Shown piece after piece: positions 1-12,243 of a stretch of DNA of 64,000 nucleotides. Below the pieces are notes generated by a model. The model was not told the origin of the DNA. It saw only the letters and a list, made by a program, of their open reading frames with translations, and did no database searches. Source of the stretch: Galaxea fascicularis (lineage: Eukaryota > Cnidaria > Anthozoa > Scleractinia > Euphylliidae); NCBI GenBank assembly GCA_948470475.1, contig OX419341.1, positions 3,085,084-3,149,083 of the forward strand, in the 5' to 3' direction. The translations under genes were made by a program, and so were the position numbers. Numbering within the stretch: position 1 is the stretch's first letter; the number at the start of each line of letters is the position of its first letter.

Positions 1-2059
1 TGACACTGAAAAGGAGATCCGTCATCAACCAACACACAGCTCACTGATGAGACTCATGGTTTTAACATGTTCTTGATTTGAAAATTCCAATACATTTTTT
101 TCCTTTTTGACATTAGCATACTGGTAACTTTGAATGAAAATAAAATAATTGATGTTCTCTGGAAAGATTCCCAACTGGATAGGGTAAATGGACATAACGT
201 TCTGGGCAGGAAACTTGGACCATCCGAGACGGGTAACCTTTCCATTCGGACAAGGAAAAATATCATCTCAGTTGTCGAATTAGTCGAGCATGTTGTAAGG
301 GTCTGAGTCTCAGCAAGCATTTTTGAAGAGGCTGAGATCTGGATAGTAGCAATGTGGATGTTTCTACCCAAGAAGAAAAAGTTTGAAGAAAACAAGAAAA
401 AGTACTAAACCACGTATCAAAACAAACTACAATTTGTGGAGTTATGTGTTAATGTTATTATTAGCTATTTAGGTTTTCACTAAACTGGGACATGGTCACT
501 GAAATTTTTCAAACCCTGTATTACAGTAAACACCCGCATATAGGAACACGTGATTTCGAAGCTCAGGCTGATCAGGTTCTTATTTATCGGGTATTTAGTG
601 AAAAATCAGCCTCGAGATGTTCTTAAATTTTGTTGTTGGAATTCAGAACTGTAACTAAGAAAAAAATATTGCTTGAGATTTAATTAGCATATTTAATGGA
701 AAAATAAAATTAATTAAACATGACATCATTGTAACAATTAACCTGCAAAAACAAAAGCAGCCTTATTACTAGGTATCTAGTGAACTGGCAGCAGGCCTTC
801 GACATGCTCTGTACTTTTTTTAATGCCTTCTCCATTTTATAAATTTTACATTTCCAGGCTGATTTTGCTCTTATAAAAATGGTGCTTTATTTGCAAATTT
901 TCAGCCTGATGTTCTTAATCCATGTGTTCTTATATGCGGGTGTTTACTGTATTCTTTTCAGTTAATTTCAGTTTCCTTGCACAAGCAGTTTTGTGGTCTG
1001 GACAAGTAAAATGACTGCTGCACTTGCCCAGGGGTAAGTGAATTCAAAAGAAAATTTCTTGCTCTGCGGGGGCACTGGTTGTTCAAAGGCTGGATAGCAC
1101 TATCCACTGGATAAATATCTATCCAGTGGATGGTGCAATTAGCTTTCCCAATACTTATCTGCTGGATAGTGATTTATCTGGTGGATAGCACTATCCAACG
1201 TTTGAACAACCAGGGCCTGAATGTTATAAAGTCTTACTTACCCCCAGACCAACTGACTTCTCTTCTTTCTTGGGTGAAGTTGTCAGTTTGTCTGTTAATT
1301 CATATGTAAGAAAAACAAAACATGTCATTTAATAGCAATTTCAGCCGCAAAATCAAACATCTTCACACAAAACATGCCAGGCAGGGTGGATTTCACTAAA
1401 GTTTTGAAAAAACTCCTAATAACTTAGGTACTGCTTTACTTGGTTATATGACCAGGACCACGGATAGATTTTGGATTTAGCAAAGCTCAACCCCAAACAC
1501 ATGGAAATATAATGGATAAAAGTAAGAAAAGTATGCGACTTGCATTGTGCACAATGTGATTTACATAGTACATGTACATGGCAGTGGTAACTTATCTTTG
1601 AGCAGTAATGAACATGTATGGCTAGAGGCATGCAAACTCTTACCATACCATACCATTAATTTTGAGTTTTCATCAACATAATAAAACTTGCATTCACATT
1701 TTTGCTAAATTTATTATGCACCCTGTTGTTCGTCTAACTTAGCACTTCAATTGTAAACTATGCTACTGTAGTACAGATAACTGTAAAACTATTAAAAGCC
1801 AAATGTCACTACATGTAGTTCACCTGTAGTTCCAATTTTCAACAACTAAGAGGCATTTGGTTTCATCCATGAGCAGTTTGTTTCAGTGTTTGAATCTCCT
1901 GTGACCAGCTAGGATTATTATTATTATTGCATTAACAACAGAAAATGCAAAATATTCTACCAACTAAGAATAAAATAATTATTGCTTCCACTATCACAAA
2001 TTTGTACCCATACAGAGATAGATGTAAGATGTTAATGGACAACATTTTTACACTCTTAC
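1..2059. other. No firm gene; tail of or beyond the CRAMP1 locus
   Basis: This stretch contains no exon I can defend. A pyrimidine-rich minus-strand acceptor (tttttcttcttgggtag) ends at 364 and is followed by short open frames, so a last CRAMP1 exon could lie here, but no product is recognisable. A MITE-like palindrome sits at 1075-1213. The rest is AT-rich unique sequence. Confidence 0.4.
1075..1213. mobile_element. MITE-like palindromic element, about 139 bp
   Basis: The ends are inverted copies: ctggttgttcaaa on the left and tttgaacaaccag on the right. Internally the word ggatagcactatcc recurs at both ends, with further ggatag/ctatcc pairs between, so the whole element can fold into a hairpin. 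It has no coding capacity. No clear target duplication was found, so the superfamily is open. Confidence 0.7.
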
Positions 2060-2090
2060 CTAAAAGGCTCCCTATAGAGAAGCTTGAAGT
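2060..2090 (-). CDS. Putative 31-nt CRAMP1 microexon
   Basis: On the minus strand a textbook acceptor (gatatttttctcag) is followed by 31 nt and then a strong donor (gtaagagtg). Joined in phase 0 to the exon ending at 2736, it reads T-S-S-F-S-I-G-S-L-L and leaves one base over. Both splice sites are strong and the frame stays open, which makes it a plausible coding microexon of the CRAMP1 homologue. The following exon was not located. Without it, read-through of the 2736 donor would end the protein nine residues later at a stop at 2706-2708. Confidence 0.4.
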
Positions 2091-2735
2091 CTGAGAAAAA
2101 TATCAGAAACACACAGGTAAATAAACGGCACAACCAGGAGCACAACTAACTCAAACTGTGCATAACAATTTACAATGTAACAAAAACCAGTCACTTTATT
2201 TTTATACAGAATGTAATACTAAATTTTTGAGAAAAATTTGGCATCACAAGCCAGTTTATATTCATGTGTTTCCTACATTGTACATCCTACATAAGTACAG
2301 GTAGAGTTCATGAACTGTACCCTGTAACTCTAAATCTAACAACAACGATTTTGATAACACCACAATATGTTCCTTGCAATTACAAGGAGAGAATGCCAAA
2401 TGTAGTAAAACAGCTACAGGATAATCCATGTAAAACTTTACACCAGGCATGAGTGCCAATTTGATGTAGAGTTTTATGCTTGTTGTACAATAATAATTGT
2501 AGACCTAAGTCATCACTATAATTATTATAGTGATTTTACATGTTCTATCACCTCGCACGCTATATTAAGCTGTGAAATTTTTTATTCTCTTTTCACTTGA
2601 CAATGATGACATGGAGTCATCGAAACGTTGTGTTAAACTTTTTTCGCTCATTTTTATCCTTAGATGTTTAACTAAATGTAATCTTATTTGATGACTTAAG
2701 GACTATCAAAATAATATTAATGTTGAACACTGTAC

Positions 2736-5700
2736 CTCTCCGTTGAGCCACTGTGGAGCAAAGGAGGATGTGACTCCACAATCTGTTGATGGAGGTAATA
2801 AAAGAGATCTCCAGGGTGCAGGTTCTTTATCAAGTGCTTCTTGCTGACTCTGAGAGTCCACAATGCTACTGATAGGTGACGTGTTGCTAAAAAACACATT
2901 AGTGGCAGTGGAGACTGGAGACTGTCCATTTACAGCAACAGCAGGATTGAGTACATTTTCCAGTGTTGGACTAGCTATGCTTACAGGCACACTGCTGCCA
3001 GCAACTCCTGAATTCAGTTCTTCTATGTGCACTTCTGCAGTCAAAGCTGTACTTGAATCCACTGTTGAAATGGACTGTTCCGTAAAGTCTAAATTTGAAT
3101 GTTTTAAAGCTGAAAGCGATGCCAATAAAGAAGAATTGGAGTCCTCATTATTTCCTGCAATCGGAGTGGTTGTTCCATTGCTGTCTAATACTGTCTCCAG
3201 TGCAAGGCCAATAATAGAGTCTACTGAATTTGATGTTGTGACAACATTGCCAGTTAATGATTTTGTGGTACTGCCAAAGTGGTCAATTACATCCTCAAAA
3301 AAATCAGAGTCAGGAAAGCCTGATATCCCCAGATCCAAGGTGGTAGAATTAGCACTAGTAAAGCCATCATCTGCCGTCTCTGCCTGTGGGGAGCGGCTGC
3401 TGGGTGGGGGTGTAGCTGCAGTTAGGTTGGCAGAACTTGTACACACTCCTGCAATAAGGGCAATTAATGTACAGGTTCACACAAATGACACAAAAAATTT
3501 ATGAATGGCACAAGAAAACAAGTCTAGGAAAAAAATGTGAATTAATTAACGCTTTCACTCTCGCTGTCTCAATATCAAGTTCCTTTAATCAGAACAAAAA
3601 CAATAAAGAATAGACTTCCCTTTTGAAAATACACGAGGTTGAAGATACAATAATTTTGACAATATACTGTACATGTATTATGGAGGAGCCAAAATCTGCA
3701 TTCTGATTTAGATTAATCCTTTAACCTTAACAGTGATCAGCCTCAAATTTCTCCTTGTGATATCCATGCTTTACAAAACAGAGTAGCCAAGAGATTTTAG
3801 GACAGGATCACACAAGATGACGTTGCTTGATGTTTTAACAATTTCTCCCTGCTACTTCTATAGGAACTGTGTAGGGGCAACAAATGAAAATCTCAATTTT
3901 GTTCTTAAGGTTTAAAGGGTTATCAGGGCAAAATCCAAATACATATTGTTTTTAACTCCAGAAAGTCTAAAAAAAACTAGAACGTATACATTTTCAATAG
4001 AGAGTGGCCTCCGTGCTCTTTGCTACAAATATATGACACACCTGACACATTTCTTGATGACACAGATGCTTTAGACTGAGTTGTCGCAGTAGCTGTTGAT
4101 GTGGACACACCAGCTGCAAGAATAGTACCAACAGTTTGCCCAGGTTGTGGAATAAAAGACACAGCAACAGCACCTGGAGGTACAGAACTTGGACCACCAA
4201 CTGGTCGTGGCAAAAGAGTTCTATGAACAGGTGGTCTCTGCTGTCGCTTCTGCATTCTAGGTCCCTTGGGACGGGTCTGAGACAGAGGTGAAAGATCAGA
4301 AACAAAAGTCTCATTTGAAGTTTTACCAGCTGGTGAAACCACAGAAGGAAGGATAAAAGGTAATTTGTTGCTTGTTTTAATGACCGTTCCTTTGGCCTTA
4401 GGTACTACTTTGTCTTTAGAGGCTCCTTTCTCTTTGCTATCTACCTGCAAACCATTCTTATCAGGCAAAGAATGGGCAGTTTTTGATGATGTCTTAGAAC
4501 TCCTGTTAACCTCCTTTCCTTTAGCAAACTCTACAGTTGCAACATCGACAAGTTTGGTAAAAGAAACAGCAGTTTGGGAAGGTGCAAGATTGTCTTCAAT
4601 ATCATGCCACGTGTACTCTAGTTTTAACTTTGAAGGCCTTCCGAGTCTGCAAAACATTTCACCAAACGTGATATTACCGCATGTCTCTAGTGTCCAAAAA
4701 GTTTGATCTTTGTTCTTATTACAAGTCTCAGTCTTGTCCTCTTTTGTGGGTTGTTCAACAGAGCCAAATTTCTTTGCATCATCACAACCTTTTTGTGAGG
4801 AACCCTCCAAACTTACAGTTTCATTTGCTTTCTCAGTTTGGTGCTGGTCAACAAGACCATTAATGCCCAATGATGAAGTTTTGCAAGATGTGTTGCTGCA
4901 GTCCTTAATACTTTCTGGAGGGCCTGTTTGCAATGTTCTTTGCAAACCAGAATTACTGGTCATGGAACAGCTCTCTTTTACTGTTGAAGAAAGCAAACAG
5001 TTTGGAGTTGATTCTTCCAAAGATACAGCATCTGGAGCAGAGGTACTGTCCACTACACAAAAGTCACTAGATAATGAAGTGCAAGGTGGAGAGCCACCAT
5101 GTTTCTCATGAGCATCAGAGCTTTTGGTGCAAAAATCATGTGGAATCATCATACACAAACTCAATGGTTGTAAAGTCTTTCTGGACAATACTTGCCACTT
5201 CTTCTTCAGAAAATTGAGCATCAGACTCAGTGGCTTCTTTGGTGGTACTGAGGTTCGCAACCTTGGATTTTTAGACAATCTTTGCACAGCTGCCCATGCT
5301 GCATGATTTTGAGGAACAAGCTCCAAAGTTATTTTATTTGGCATAGCGAGGGACTGAGAATCACACTCTTCCTTGCCTTCCCCTGCTGAAGTGAGGCGTT
5401 TCAGAGCCCGGCAAACAGGTGCTTTGATTTTGAAATTCCGGCCTTTGCTGCGAATAGAAATTGTTCCTTGACTTAGTAACTCTTCCAGCTTTTTGCCATG
5501 TTTATCATTCCATCCACATATTTTCTTGCGCAGTTCTCCATAACAAATCAGTCCTTTTAACTCTGTGAACATCTTCTTATGACTGTCACTGTCGCTCAAC
5601 TGATCAGCAGGAAGATATTTGGCGATCTTATTTAAAGAACGATAGTAAAAATGTCTCACTTGATCTTTGTTTTTAATCAGAGCTGGGGGGTCACCCCTTC

Positions 5701-7433
5701 TCTTGTGCTTTGTTGCAATAAAGTTGCAAATCCTATCAAAATCTTTGCCATATTCATGTAAAGCCTCAAAAAATGTATCTTTCTCTGCTTTGCCCCAAGA
5801 CTCCCATGGTCTTTTAAACTGCTTTTTTCGTCTGTTTGTCTGTGGTGACGCCGAAGATGCGACTCCATCATTTCCAGTAATATTCTCTATAATGTAAGGA
5901 ACAAATTATTAACCCTGAGGCACTTGTGAAAGGATAAGAAATAAAATTAAGATTTTCTTCCAGAGAATTCAAGTGCTTAACCCTTTAACACCTAAGAGTG
6001 ACCGATATTTAATTTTTCCTTATGGTAACACTGCTCAATCAAACATAAAGGTTGTGGAAAAAGGAAGCAATAACAAGTAACAGAGGTCTTGATTGTTTAA
6101 CAAATTCTCCTCATCATTACCATAAAAAATGTAGGGAGGGCATTGTTGAGAATATACACGTGCATGTTGACATTAGATTTTTAAGACTCAATAAAATCAA
6201 AACAGCAAGATTCAGCAATACATGTTGACCATATCCCACTTGCTCTTACGGAGGAGGCAGGATGGCCGAGTGGTTTACGGACTGGGTTCAAATCCCGCTC
6301 TGGCCACTAGCTGGTGTTGTTCTAGGTTCGTGCCTGGTTCAACTCCTCTGTCATCCTTGTAAATAGCCAACTGGTCGGCCTCCTGCCAGTTGGGATTCTT
6401 AACTATGTTGTGTTCATTGTATTATTTGTTTCATTGTCCCTGAATAGCCCCTCTAGAGGAGTGGTCAATTAAACATTTATTTATTTATTTACTTATTGAA
6501 TGAGATCATCATCGCTCTTTCATGTCATATCCAATGAATGGTCGCAGTTTTCGGACTAGACGTGCTTGTGCGTACCTGAAGTCTACACACTTCAGACATG
6601 CCAGACATGCTTCTTAGTAAAATGTTTCATAAAATACACATTGCCATCAAGACCTTGAAGAAATTATGTCTAATCACCAAAAATATAGAAAGGAAAAAAA
6701 ATGAACAAAACAAAGAAAACCATAAACAAATAGAGAAAAATAATTTATAAATAATATAAAACATCGCTCAGATACTGACATTTTGGAAGTTTTGTTCTAC
6801 AAGATAGCAAGAAATATTTAGAAGGGATGCAAAAATGATATTTCGTGATTAGAAGTGCAGATTGCAACGTGTAAGCTTATGGTAAACAAAACAATGAGTT
6901 TGCACCAGTTTACAACTTAACTAAATTTACTAAGTTTCCAGGAAAAGGGGAAATATTATAAGACTGCAAGAAAAACGTTAGCAGGCGTTCAAACGCAAGA
7001 GTATTTTCGTAAAACTACTTGTAATAAGCTAACACTAATTTTTATGTTGTGAATTCGCATGCAGACTCAAAATGGCGGTATTGAATTAACTGTAGATCGT
7101 GGCCAGTGTAACCAGTTAAGCTACTATACCTTGGTTTCCAGCTTTACTCGATGGGGAACTGGATAATTTTATTCTTTTACTTGGTCTTGTACTGCTCCTG
7201 GTTGCAACACCAACACAATTATTCGCTGTTTCAGGAGCTACTGCTAAACTCGAACCCTTTGTCGTTTCCGCATGGTCTTCGTGTAGTCGTTTCTTTGAAG
7301 CCTGTGTTTGCGAGCGTGTTTCGTGCAAAACCTCAGGATCTTTAACAGCAGTTTCTTGTATTAAATTTTCCCTCTTTTCGGTATCTATAGATGTACTATC
7401 TTGTTTAGCAGGAGGCAACACACCGGCAGTCAT
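2736..7433 (-). CDS. Protein cramped-like (CRAMP1) homologue, at least 954 residues
   Basis: Three joined exons: 7433-7130, 5886-4042 and 3448-2736, with phase 1, phase 1 and phase 0 junctions that all agree. The start is the ATG at 7433 (M-T-A-G-V). A Myb/SANT-like domain spans about residues 128-197, recognisable by its W..W..A..DTFFEAL..YGKDFD pattern, then KNKDQVRHFYYR and, further on, GLICYGELRKKI, the signatures of the cramped family. The remaining ~700 residues are Ser/Thr-rich and low complexity, ending near an APWRSLLLPPS motif. Cramped proteins are nuclear chromatin regulators linked to Polycomb silencing and histone-gene control; that role is known for the family, not shown here. 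Human CRAMP1 is about 1270 residues, so C-terminal exons may be missing (see 2060-2090). Confidence 0.88.
3715..3920. repeat. Dispersed repeat, copy 1, in CRAMP1 intron 2
   Basis: Shares blocks such as tcaaatttctccttgt, aggatcaca, aatttctccct and gcaacaaatgaa with 33600-33780, and the opening ctttaac word plus an aaattctcct block with 5975-6145. It is a short non-coding interspersed repeat with no visible terminal repeats. Confidence 0.55.
5975..6145. repeat. Dispersed repeat, diverged copy 2, in CRAMP1 intron 1
   Basis: Begins with accctttaacacctaagagtgacc and carries a run of similarity to the repeats at 3715 and 33600 (the gattgtttaacaaattctcc block). More diverged than the other two copies. 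Confidence 0.4.
6251..6500 (+). mobile_element. tRNA-derived SINE, internally deleted copy
   Basis: The head resembles tRNA-Leu: aggatggccgagtgg (A box) is followed by gggttcaaatcccgc (B box). About 20 nt between the boxes are missing compared with the copy at 58318-58593. The body (ttgtaaatagccaactggt, then tttcattgtccctga) matches that copy closely, and the element ends in a tttattta repeat tail. It lies in CRAMP1 intron 1. The box deletion probably makes it inactive. Confidence 0.85.
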
Positions 7434-10400
7434 CCTACAGAATCGAAGAGTACAAACAACAATGGCGATTGTAGTTGATGAATTCAAGACAAGCCTTTTC
7501 TAAAATTAATCTACAACACTTCCTGTCACGAATATCAGGCTTCTCAAAATCTGAAATGTAACTAAAATGGCTACTTCTAAAGTACCAACTGTCCTACTCT
7601 GAAGCATCAAAGGCAGAATATTTTGAAAGATATCATCGACGCATTACTGTTGTTTCAATTCGTCAGTTACACTTTTCGACGTAGCGAAACTAAGAGGGCA
7701 CACAGCAACAAATCTTACCTTCGCCCTGTTCCATAATTGCGACAACGCGTTTTCATAATTCTTTGCAGAAATTCTGACTGTCTTCAGGATAAAAAAGAAG
7801 CTCATCACGGTCTTTAACAAGCAAAAACTAGCGAGCAAGCTCGTTACCTTCCTCGACAACCGTGAGTAACAGCAACGAAAACAACGTCAGGAGGGGCCGA
7901 GGCTCTTGCTAACTTCGCGTAATGTGGATGTGGCTATAAAAATTACAGCCAAAAAACTGTACTCCGTTTTACTCCTTCTTAATACTCCAATAATTTCAGA
8001 AAATAATTAACAAGTTTTCCTAAGGTCGAAACGTTCATTACAGCAACGAATTTGGCATAATCTGCAAGAAAACAATATTGGCCAAGTCAAATTCCTTGGC
8101 AGTGGGATTGTTCACTTGAGGTCCGAAATTGCCGAACTATTTGTTTCCGAGTTAGAATACGAAGATCGCGTTGTAAAAGCGGTTTATATTTTTCAGAACT
8201 TGCAGGATATTAAAAACTGTACAACTGTATATTTTCCATGGCCGATTTTCCAGATGATCGGTGTAAAAATTCTGAAAACTTTTCCAAAAATGACCTTGGC
8301 TTGTTCTAACTTTAGGGATAGTTTCTCAGGTACAACTCGATCCATTGCAAAAATAACTCATAAAAATACGTTTAGTTTGTTTCGAGTCATCGGGTTAAAT
8401 ACCGTAGGATCTAAGAAACACAAAAGAAAGATAGAGAGGGAAGGCTGAAAATGATAAATTTAAAAGTCAGCTGAAAGCTACACTCAGCTGACGTACTGCA
8501 CCTGTAGAAAAATGCGTTTGTCTCTGAGGCACTTGGGAAAAAATCAAGCCTTTAAGTCTACCAATTACACACACAAGCAGCAAGAAAAACGATTTATGTA
8601 GTCTAAACGCTTTCGAAAAGTCTAAATCCATTGATCAAGTAACTACCTGGAACTGTCAAATTATGAGAAAATTATATGCTTACATTATACGACCAACGCG
8701 TCCAGCTCGAAGTCGTAATCCGGCTTGTTCGATCGCTTGACAATCTGTGGCTGGTTAAGTAACATAAGCACTCTATTACGGGCTCAGGCTTTGTGGTGGA
8801 GGAAAGTTAAACCAGAGGGGACGATTTCACGCACTTACGATGTAAACAACTTCTCACATCGTGAAATAAACGGTGTGAATGTGTCTGATATTTGGTTTTG
8901 GCGCGAGCCTCTCATCGATTTAACTCGCGAACAAATGGTGGAAAGTTTAGTCACGTGACTAGTTATTGTCCATACACGAGCGCACAGAATAGTGGGGGAT
9001 TTTATGAAAATGCAGTAAAATAGAATAAAATTAGGAAAACTGTTGGCGTGAAGAAAATGCGAAACTGCATGGGTAAATTCCGCAGTTTTATTTAATTTAA
9101 TTTCATTTTCGAAGCTCATATCTGATTTATTCATAAATATCATTCACAGAAATATTTCAATTCAACTTCTGGGCATCTAGCCTGCAAACAGGATGGTGGG
9201 GACACAGGAAGGGAGAGCCTGCACACGTCTTACTAAATCGCGGCTACCTCCCACAAGACCCCCGCGCAGAACTTATGTTTTTAACTGTCAAATGTCAATC
9301 AATCAGCGCGCGCCGGAAGTCAAAATCCAAAACAATAAACAAACAATGACACACGTAACTAAGGCTACGTCATGAAAAATTAAAATCAACCAATCAGCGC
9401 TTTGCATCCAAATCTTGGACGCAGACATAAGATATTCTAAGACTTGTGTGCAGGCTCCCCCTCCCTCTGCTCAGCGCTGTTCCAAGCCGGGAGCCTGTTC
9501 ATAGCCTACTGGGCATCCCTCTTTATTCCCAACTATTTATTGGCCTTTCATTTACTTTCTTTCAAGTAAGCTTGTTTGCCTGTTTCACACTATCTCTTCT
9601 CAACATTAATTCTTATTCAGATTTGGAATAAATACCAATTAAAAAGCTTCTCTTGCAATATTTTTTGCCAGCTTTTAATGAAAGTAAAATAAGTTGTCAA
9701 TCTTAAGATCATAATTTGACTGTATATACATACTGGAACACACTAAATTGTGTAAAATGGCTTTTAAATAATTATTGCATTAGATGCTACTTGAACAGAG
9801 ACCACAAAATACACTGGAATCATTACAAAGAAAACAAGATGTAAAACCTTAGCCGTTTTTTAATCTAAAACGGCTAATTCATTTAGCTAAATAATTTGTC
9901 TAAAGAGTTTCTTGTACATATTTTAGTTTATTTTTTTTTATGAAAACAACAAAATAGTGGACAACATAAGGTGTCCCTCTAACTCACTTTTCAATTAATA
10001 TTTACCTGTTTTCTGAAAGGTTAAGTTAAAAGAAGTGTTAGCACTAACAATGATAATTATATATACTATAAATTCCTCAATTCAAATTTAATTTTGAAAA
10101 CCTTTTCAATTCCTGTTACTAATTTGGATTTCATGACAGCTTTGCCACTGTGATCACAAAGAAGAGGAAGTTTTATTATTTAACTGGCAACTCTCATACA
10201 TGGTATGGAATCAAAACTGGTAACACATGGAAATTGAGAGCAAAAATGGGTCGTTCTCAAAATGTTTTGACTGACAATGAGATATTTCCATTTACTTTGG
10301 CAAAGAAACAGGAAAATAGTCTTCAGTGTCTAAAATTTTTGACCTTCCTTATGTGAAGAGTGGAAAGTTTCCTGACGTTGACCTCAGTCTCACCAAACAG

Positions 10401-11412
10401 AAGCTGACTAAAGTCAAAGGAAAGGGCAATAAACTCTCTAAACTTTGTTACAACTATTTTCCATTCGTCTACTTTCTGATGACTGCCTATCCTCACTTTC
10501 GGCTTAAATTAGATGCTTTGATACTATCCTTAGATTCTAATTATTAATCCAAAGTGCAGTTCCAGAAAATGGCCATATCTCCCACATGGAAGGTCTAAGG
10601 AAACTCCAAGGGGGAGGGAGGGGCAAAAGCAAGAGTGCCAAAAGAAAAGTGTGGAGCTAAATTGGAATTTCCAGAGGGGTGATGGGGTGCAAACCATAAA
10701 ACCTTCTGTAGAAAGGGGGAGGGGGGGGGGGGGGGTTGGATATTTCTAAAACCATACAATCATACAAAAGTCTGAAAATTATCATTTACAATTTATTAAT
10801 AATTAGTTGAAAAGCTCAAGGTTCCTGTTGGCTGATTGCTAGAGAGGGGTGAATCCCCATTTGACTACCAAAGACAATAGACACTTGAGCCTAACTCAGT
10901 CACTGATCTAGTCAAACATTTAGTACAAATAGTTCATTTCTGGATAATTGCAAGTTTGTGGATTTCTGATGCATGTTCTGCTAGCTGGTCTATCAAAAAT
11001 TATGCAGTCCTTATATTGCTGATCAGAATTAAAGTTTGCCTAATAGTTACCAAGTAATACCAAGCATATGATATATTATTTAAGTGAAGTATGATTGTCC
11101 AGGTGAATGTAGTCCTGAAAAGGACTGTTTGAGGTGGCATTGATTGATGTTTCAACAACCAGTGCAGAAGTCATTATGGACAAGTTAGTGATGACTTCCA
11201 CTCAGGTTGTCAAAACGTCAGTCAATGTTGCCTTAAACAAAGTCTCAGAATTTTCCAATGCTCAGCCGGGTGATCATACCTCATTTACTTTTGATATAAC
11301 TCCTGGTTTCAAACCCTTTAGGATTATATGATATGTTCATCTATCTACTCTCAGATAGACATCTGTAGCTCACAAAGAAGTTTGGTTAATTATATCTTGT
11401 TGAACACTTTGT
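7434..11412. other. Intergenic region between CRAMP1 and TXNDC9
   Basis: CRAMP1 promoter and 5' UTR should lie just above 7433. Short open frames here (for example at 8116-8448 and 10150-10547) lack splice support or recognisable products. A MULE-type MITE is at 9178-9508, a small palindrome (gccgttttttaatctaaaacggc) near 9850, and a G-tract at about 10715-10736. Nothing else is supported. Confidence 0.5.
9178..9508. mobile_element. Mutator-like MITE with 9-bp target duplication
   Basis: The ends are inverted (tagcctgcaaacagg and cctgttcatagccta), with a second inverted pair inside (gcctgcaca/tgtgcaggc). The element is flanked by perfect 9-bp direct repeats ctgggcatc at 9169-9177 and 9509-9517. 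A 9-bp duplication is typical of Mutator-like elements. It is 331 bp with no transposase frame. Confidence 0.8.
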
Positions 11413-12081
11413 TTAGTAATCATCGTCAGAATCTTCATCCTCGTCCATGTCTCTGCGACTCCTGATAGATTTCTTTACTATAGTAGTGCCACTTTTCTTG
11501 GCGGCCTGGCCGGGGGGTCCACTCAAATCGCCACTGTAATTTATCACGCCGGCACGTGCTATCCTCCATTCCATCATGTCTGTAGTAAATTCATCATGGC
11601 CACCGAGGTCGTCAAATCCTATGATCCGATCCACAAATTTGCCATCTTTAACCAACAAAATGGTCGGCAAGACTCGAATATTTAATTTGTCAATAAGGAA
11701 ATGGCAACGTTCGGCATTCACCTTCAGAAATTTCGTCTCAACGTGCTTGGGGGCGAGGAGAGCCAAATGCTTGTCAACAATCTTGCAACGAAACGTACTG
11801 TCACGATAGAAGTGGCAGACAAGTCTCGGACTATCCCTTGTTTCAGCAAAAAATTCCTTGTCACCTGGAACTTCGTTATACTGGCCGTGGCCTTTTTGAA
11901 GCCACTCCCGTTTTTGTTGTTCGTACTTTTTCAATTGCTCCAACCGTTTCTCGCGAAGCTCTTCCAAATCATCCGTGGTCATACGGTCGAGCTTTTCCAG
12001 TTCTGAATCGATCTGCTCCTCCACCACCTTCGTAGCTTGAAGCACGGAGTTTTGGATCTGTTGTTGGATGTTTCCTGCCAT
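11413..12081 (-). CDS. TXNDC9: Thioredoxin domain-containing protein 9
   Basis: An intact 222-residue frame in one exon; the human protein is 226. Residues 1-60 form a charged coiled coil, and residues 70-180 are a phosducin-like thioredoxin fold containing VCHFYRDSTFRCK (88-100) and the cis-proline segment RVLPT (136-140). There is no CxxC pair, as in the family, so it is not expected to act as an oxidoreductase. The tail is acidic (DEDEDSDDD). In other species TXNDC9 (phosducin-like 3 relative) works with the CCT chaperonin in tubulin and actin folding in the cytosol. The coding region has no intron, unlike its neighbours. The start ATG at 12081 matches the family N-terminus and lies 162 bp from the oppositely directed TRMT10A start. 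Confidence 0.95.
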   Translation of the reverse strand: MAGNIQQQIQNSVLQATKVVEEQIDSELEKLDRMTTDDLEELREKRLEQLKKYEQQKREWLQKGHGQYNEVPGDKEFFAETRDSPRLVCHFYRDSTFRCKIVDKHLALLAPKHVETKFLKVNAERCHFLIDKLNIRVLPTILLVKDGKFVDRIIGFDDLGGHDEFTTDMMEWRIARAGVINYSGDLSGPPGQAAKKSGTTIVKKSIRSRRDMDEDEDSDDDY

Positions 12082-12243
12082 TTTACACGGTTAAATTTGC
12101 CTGACAAATGTTTCTTTGAAAATTACATTCACGGCAAAGTTTGATTTGTGTCAGTTTTGAAGCTCGTTTCCAGGCGCCGAAATTTATTCAGCGATCTACT
12201 GGTAACTAATATATGCTCTCCAAGAATCCTGGGATATTTCAAG
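12082..12243. promoter_or_regulatory. Putative bidirectional promoter, TXNDC9 and TRMT10A
   Basis: Only 162 bp separate the two start codons, so both 5' UTRs and core promoters must fit here. It contains a CG-bearing block (tttccaggcgccgaaat) and no obvious TATA box. The bidirectional function is inferred from the spacing. Confidence 0.6.

Noticed and set aside
54..363. Minus-strand open frame after a strong acceptor, possible last CRAMP1 exon
   Set aside because: No reading frame gives a recognisable product, and phase from the 31-nt exon yields only about 33 residues of no clear family. Left open.
8116..8448. 110-codon plus-strand frame
   Set aside because: It lacks an ATG start and any recognisable motif.
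10150..10547. Two overlapping short plus-strand frames
   Set aside because: AT-rich sequence without splice sites or domain similarity.
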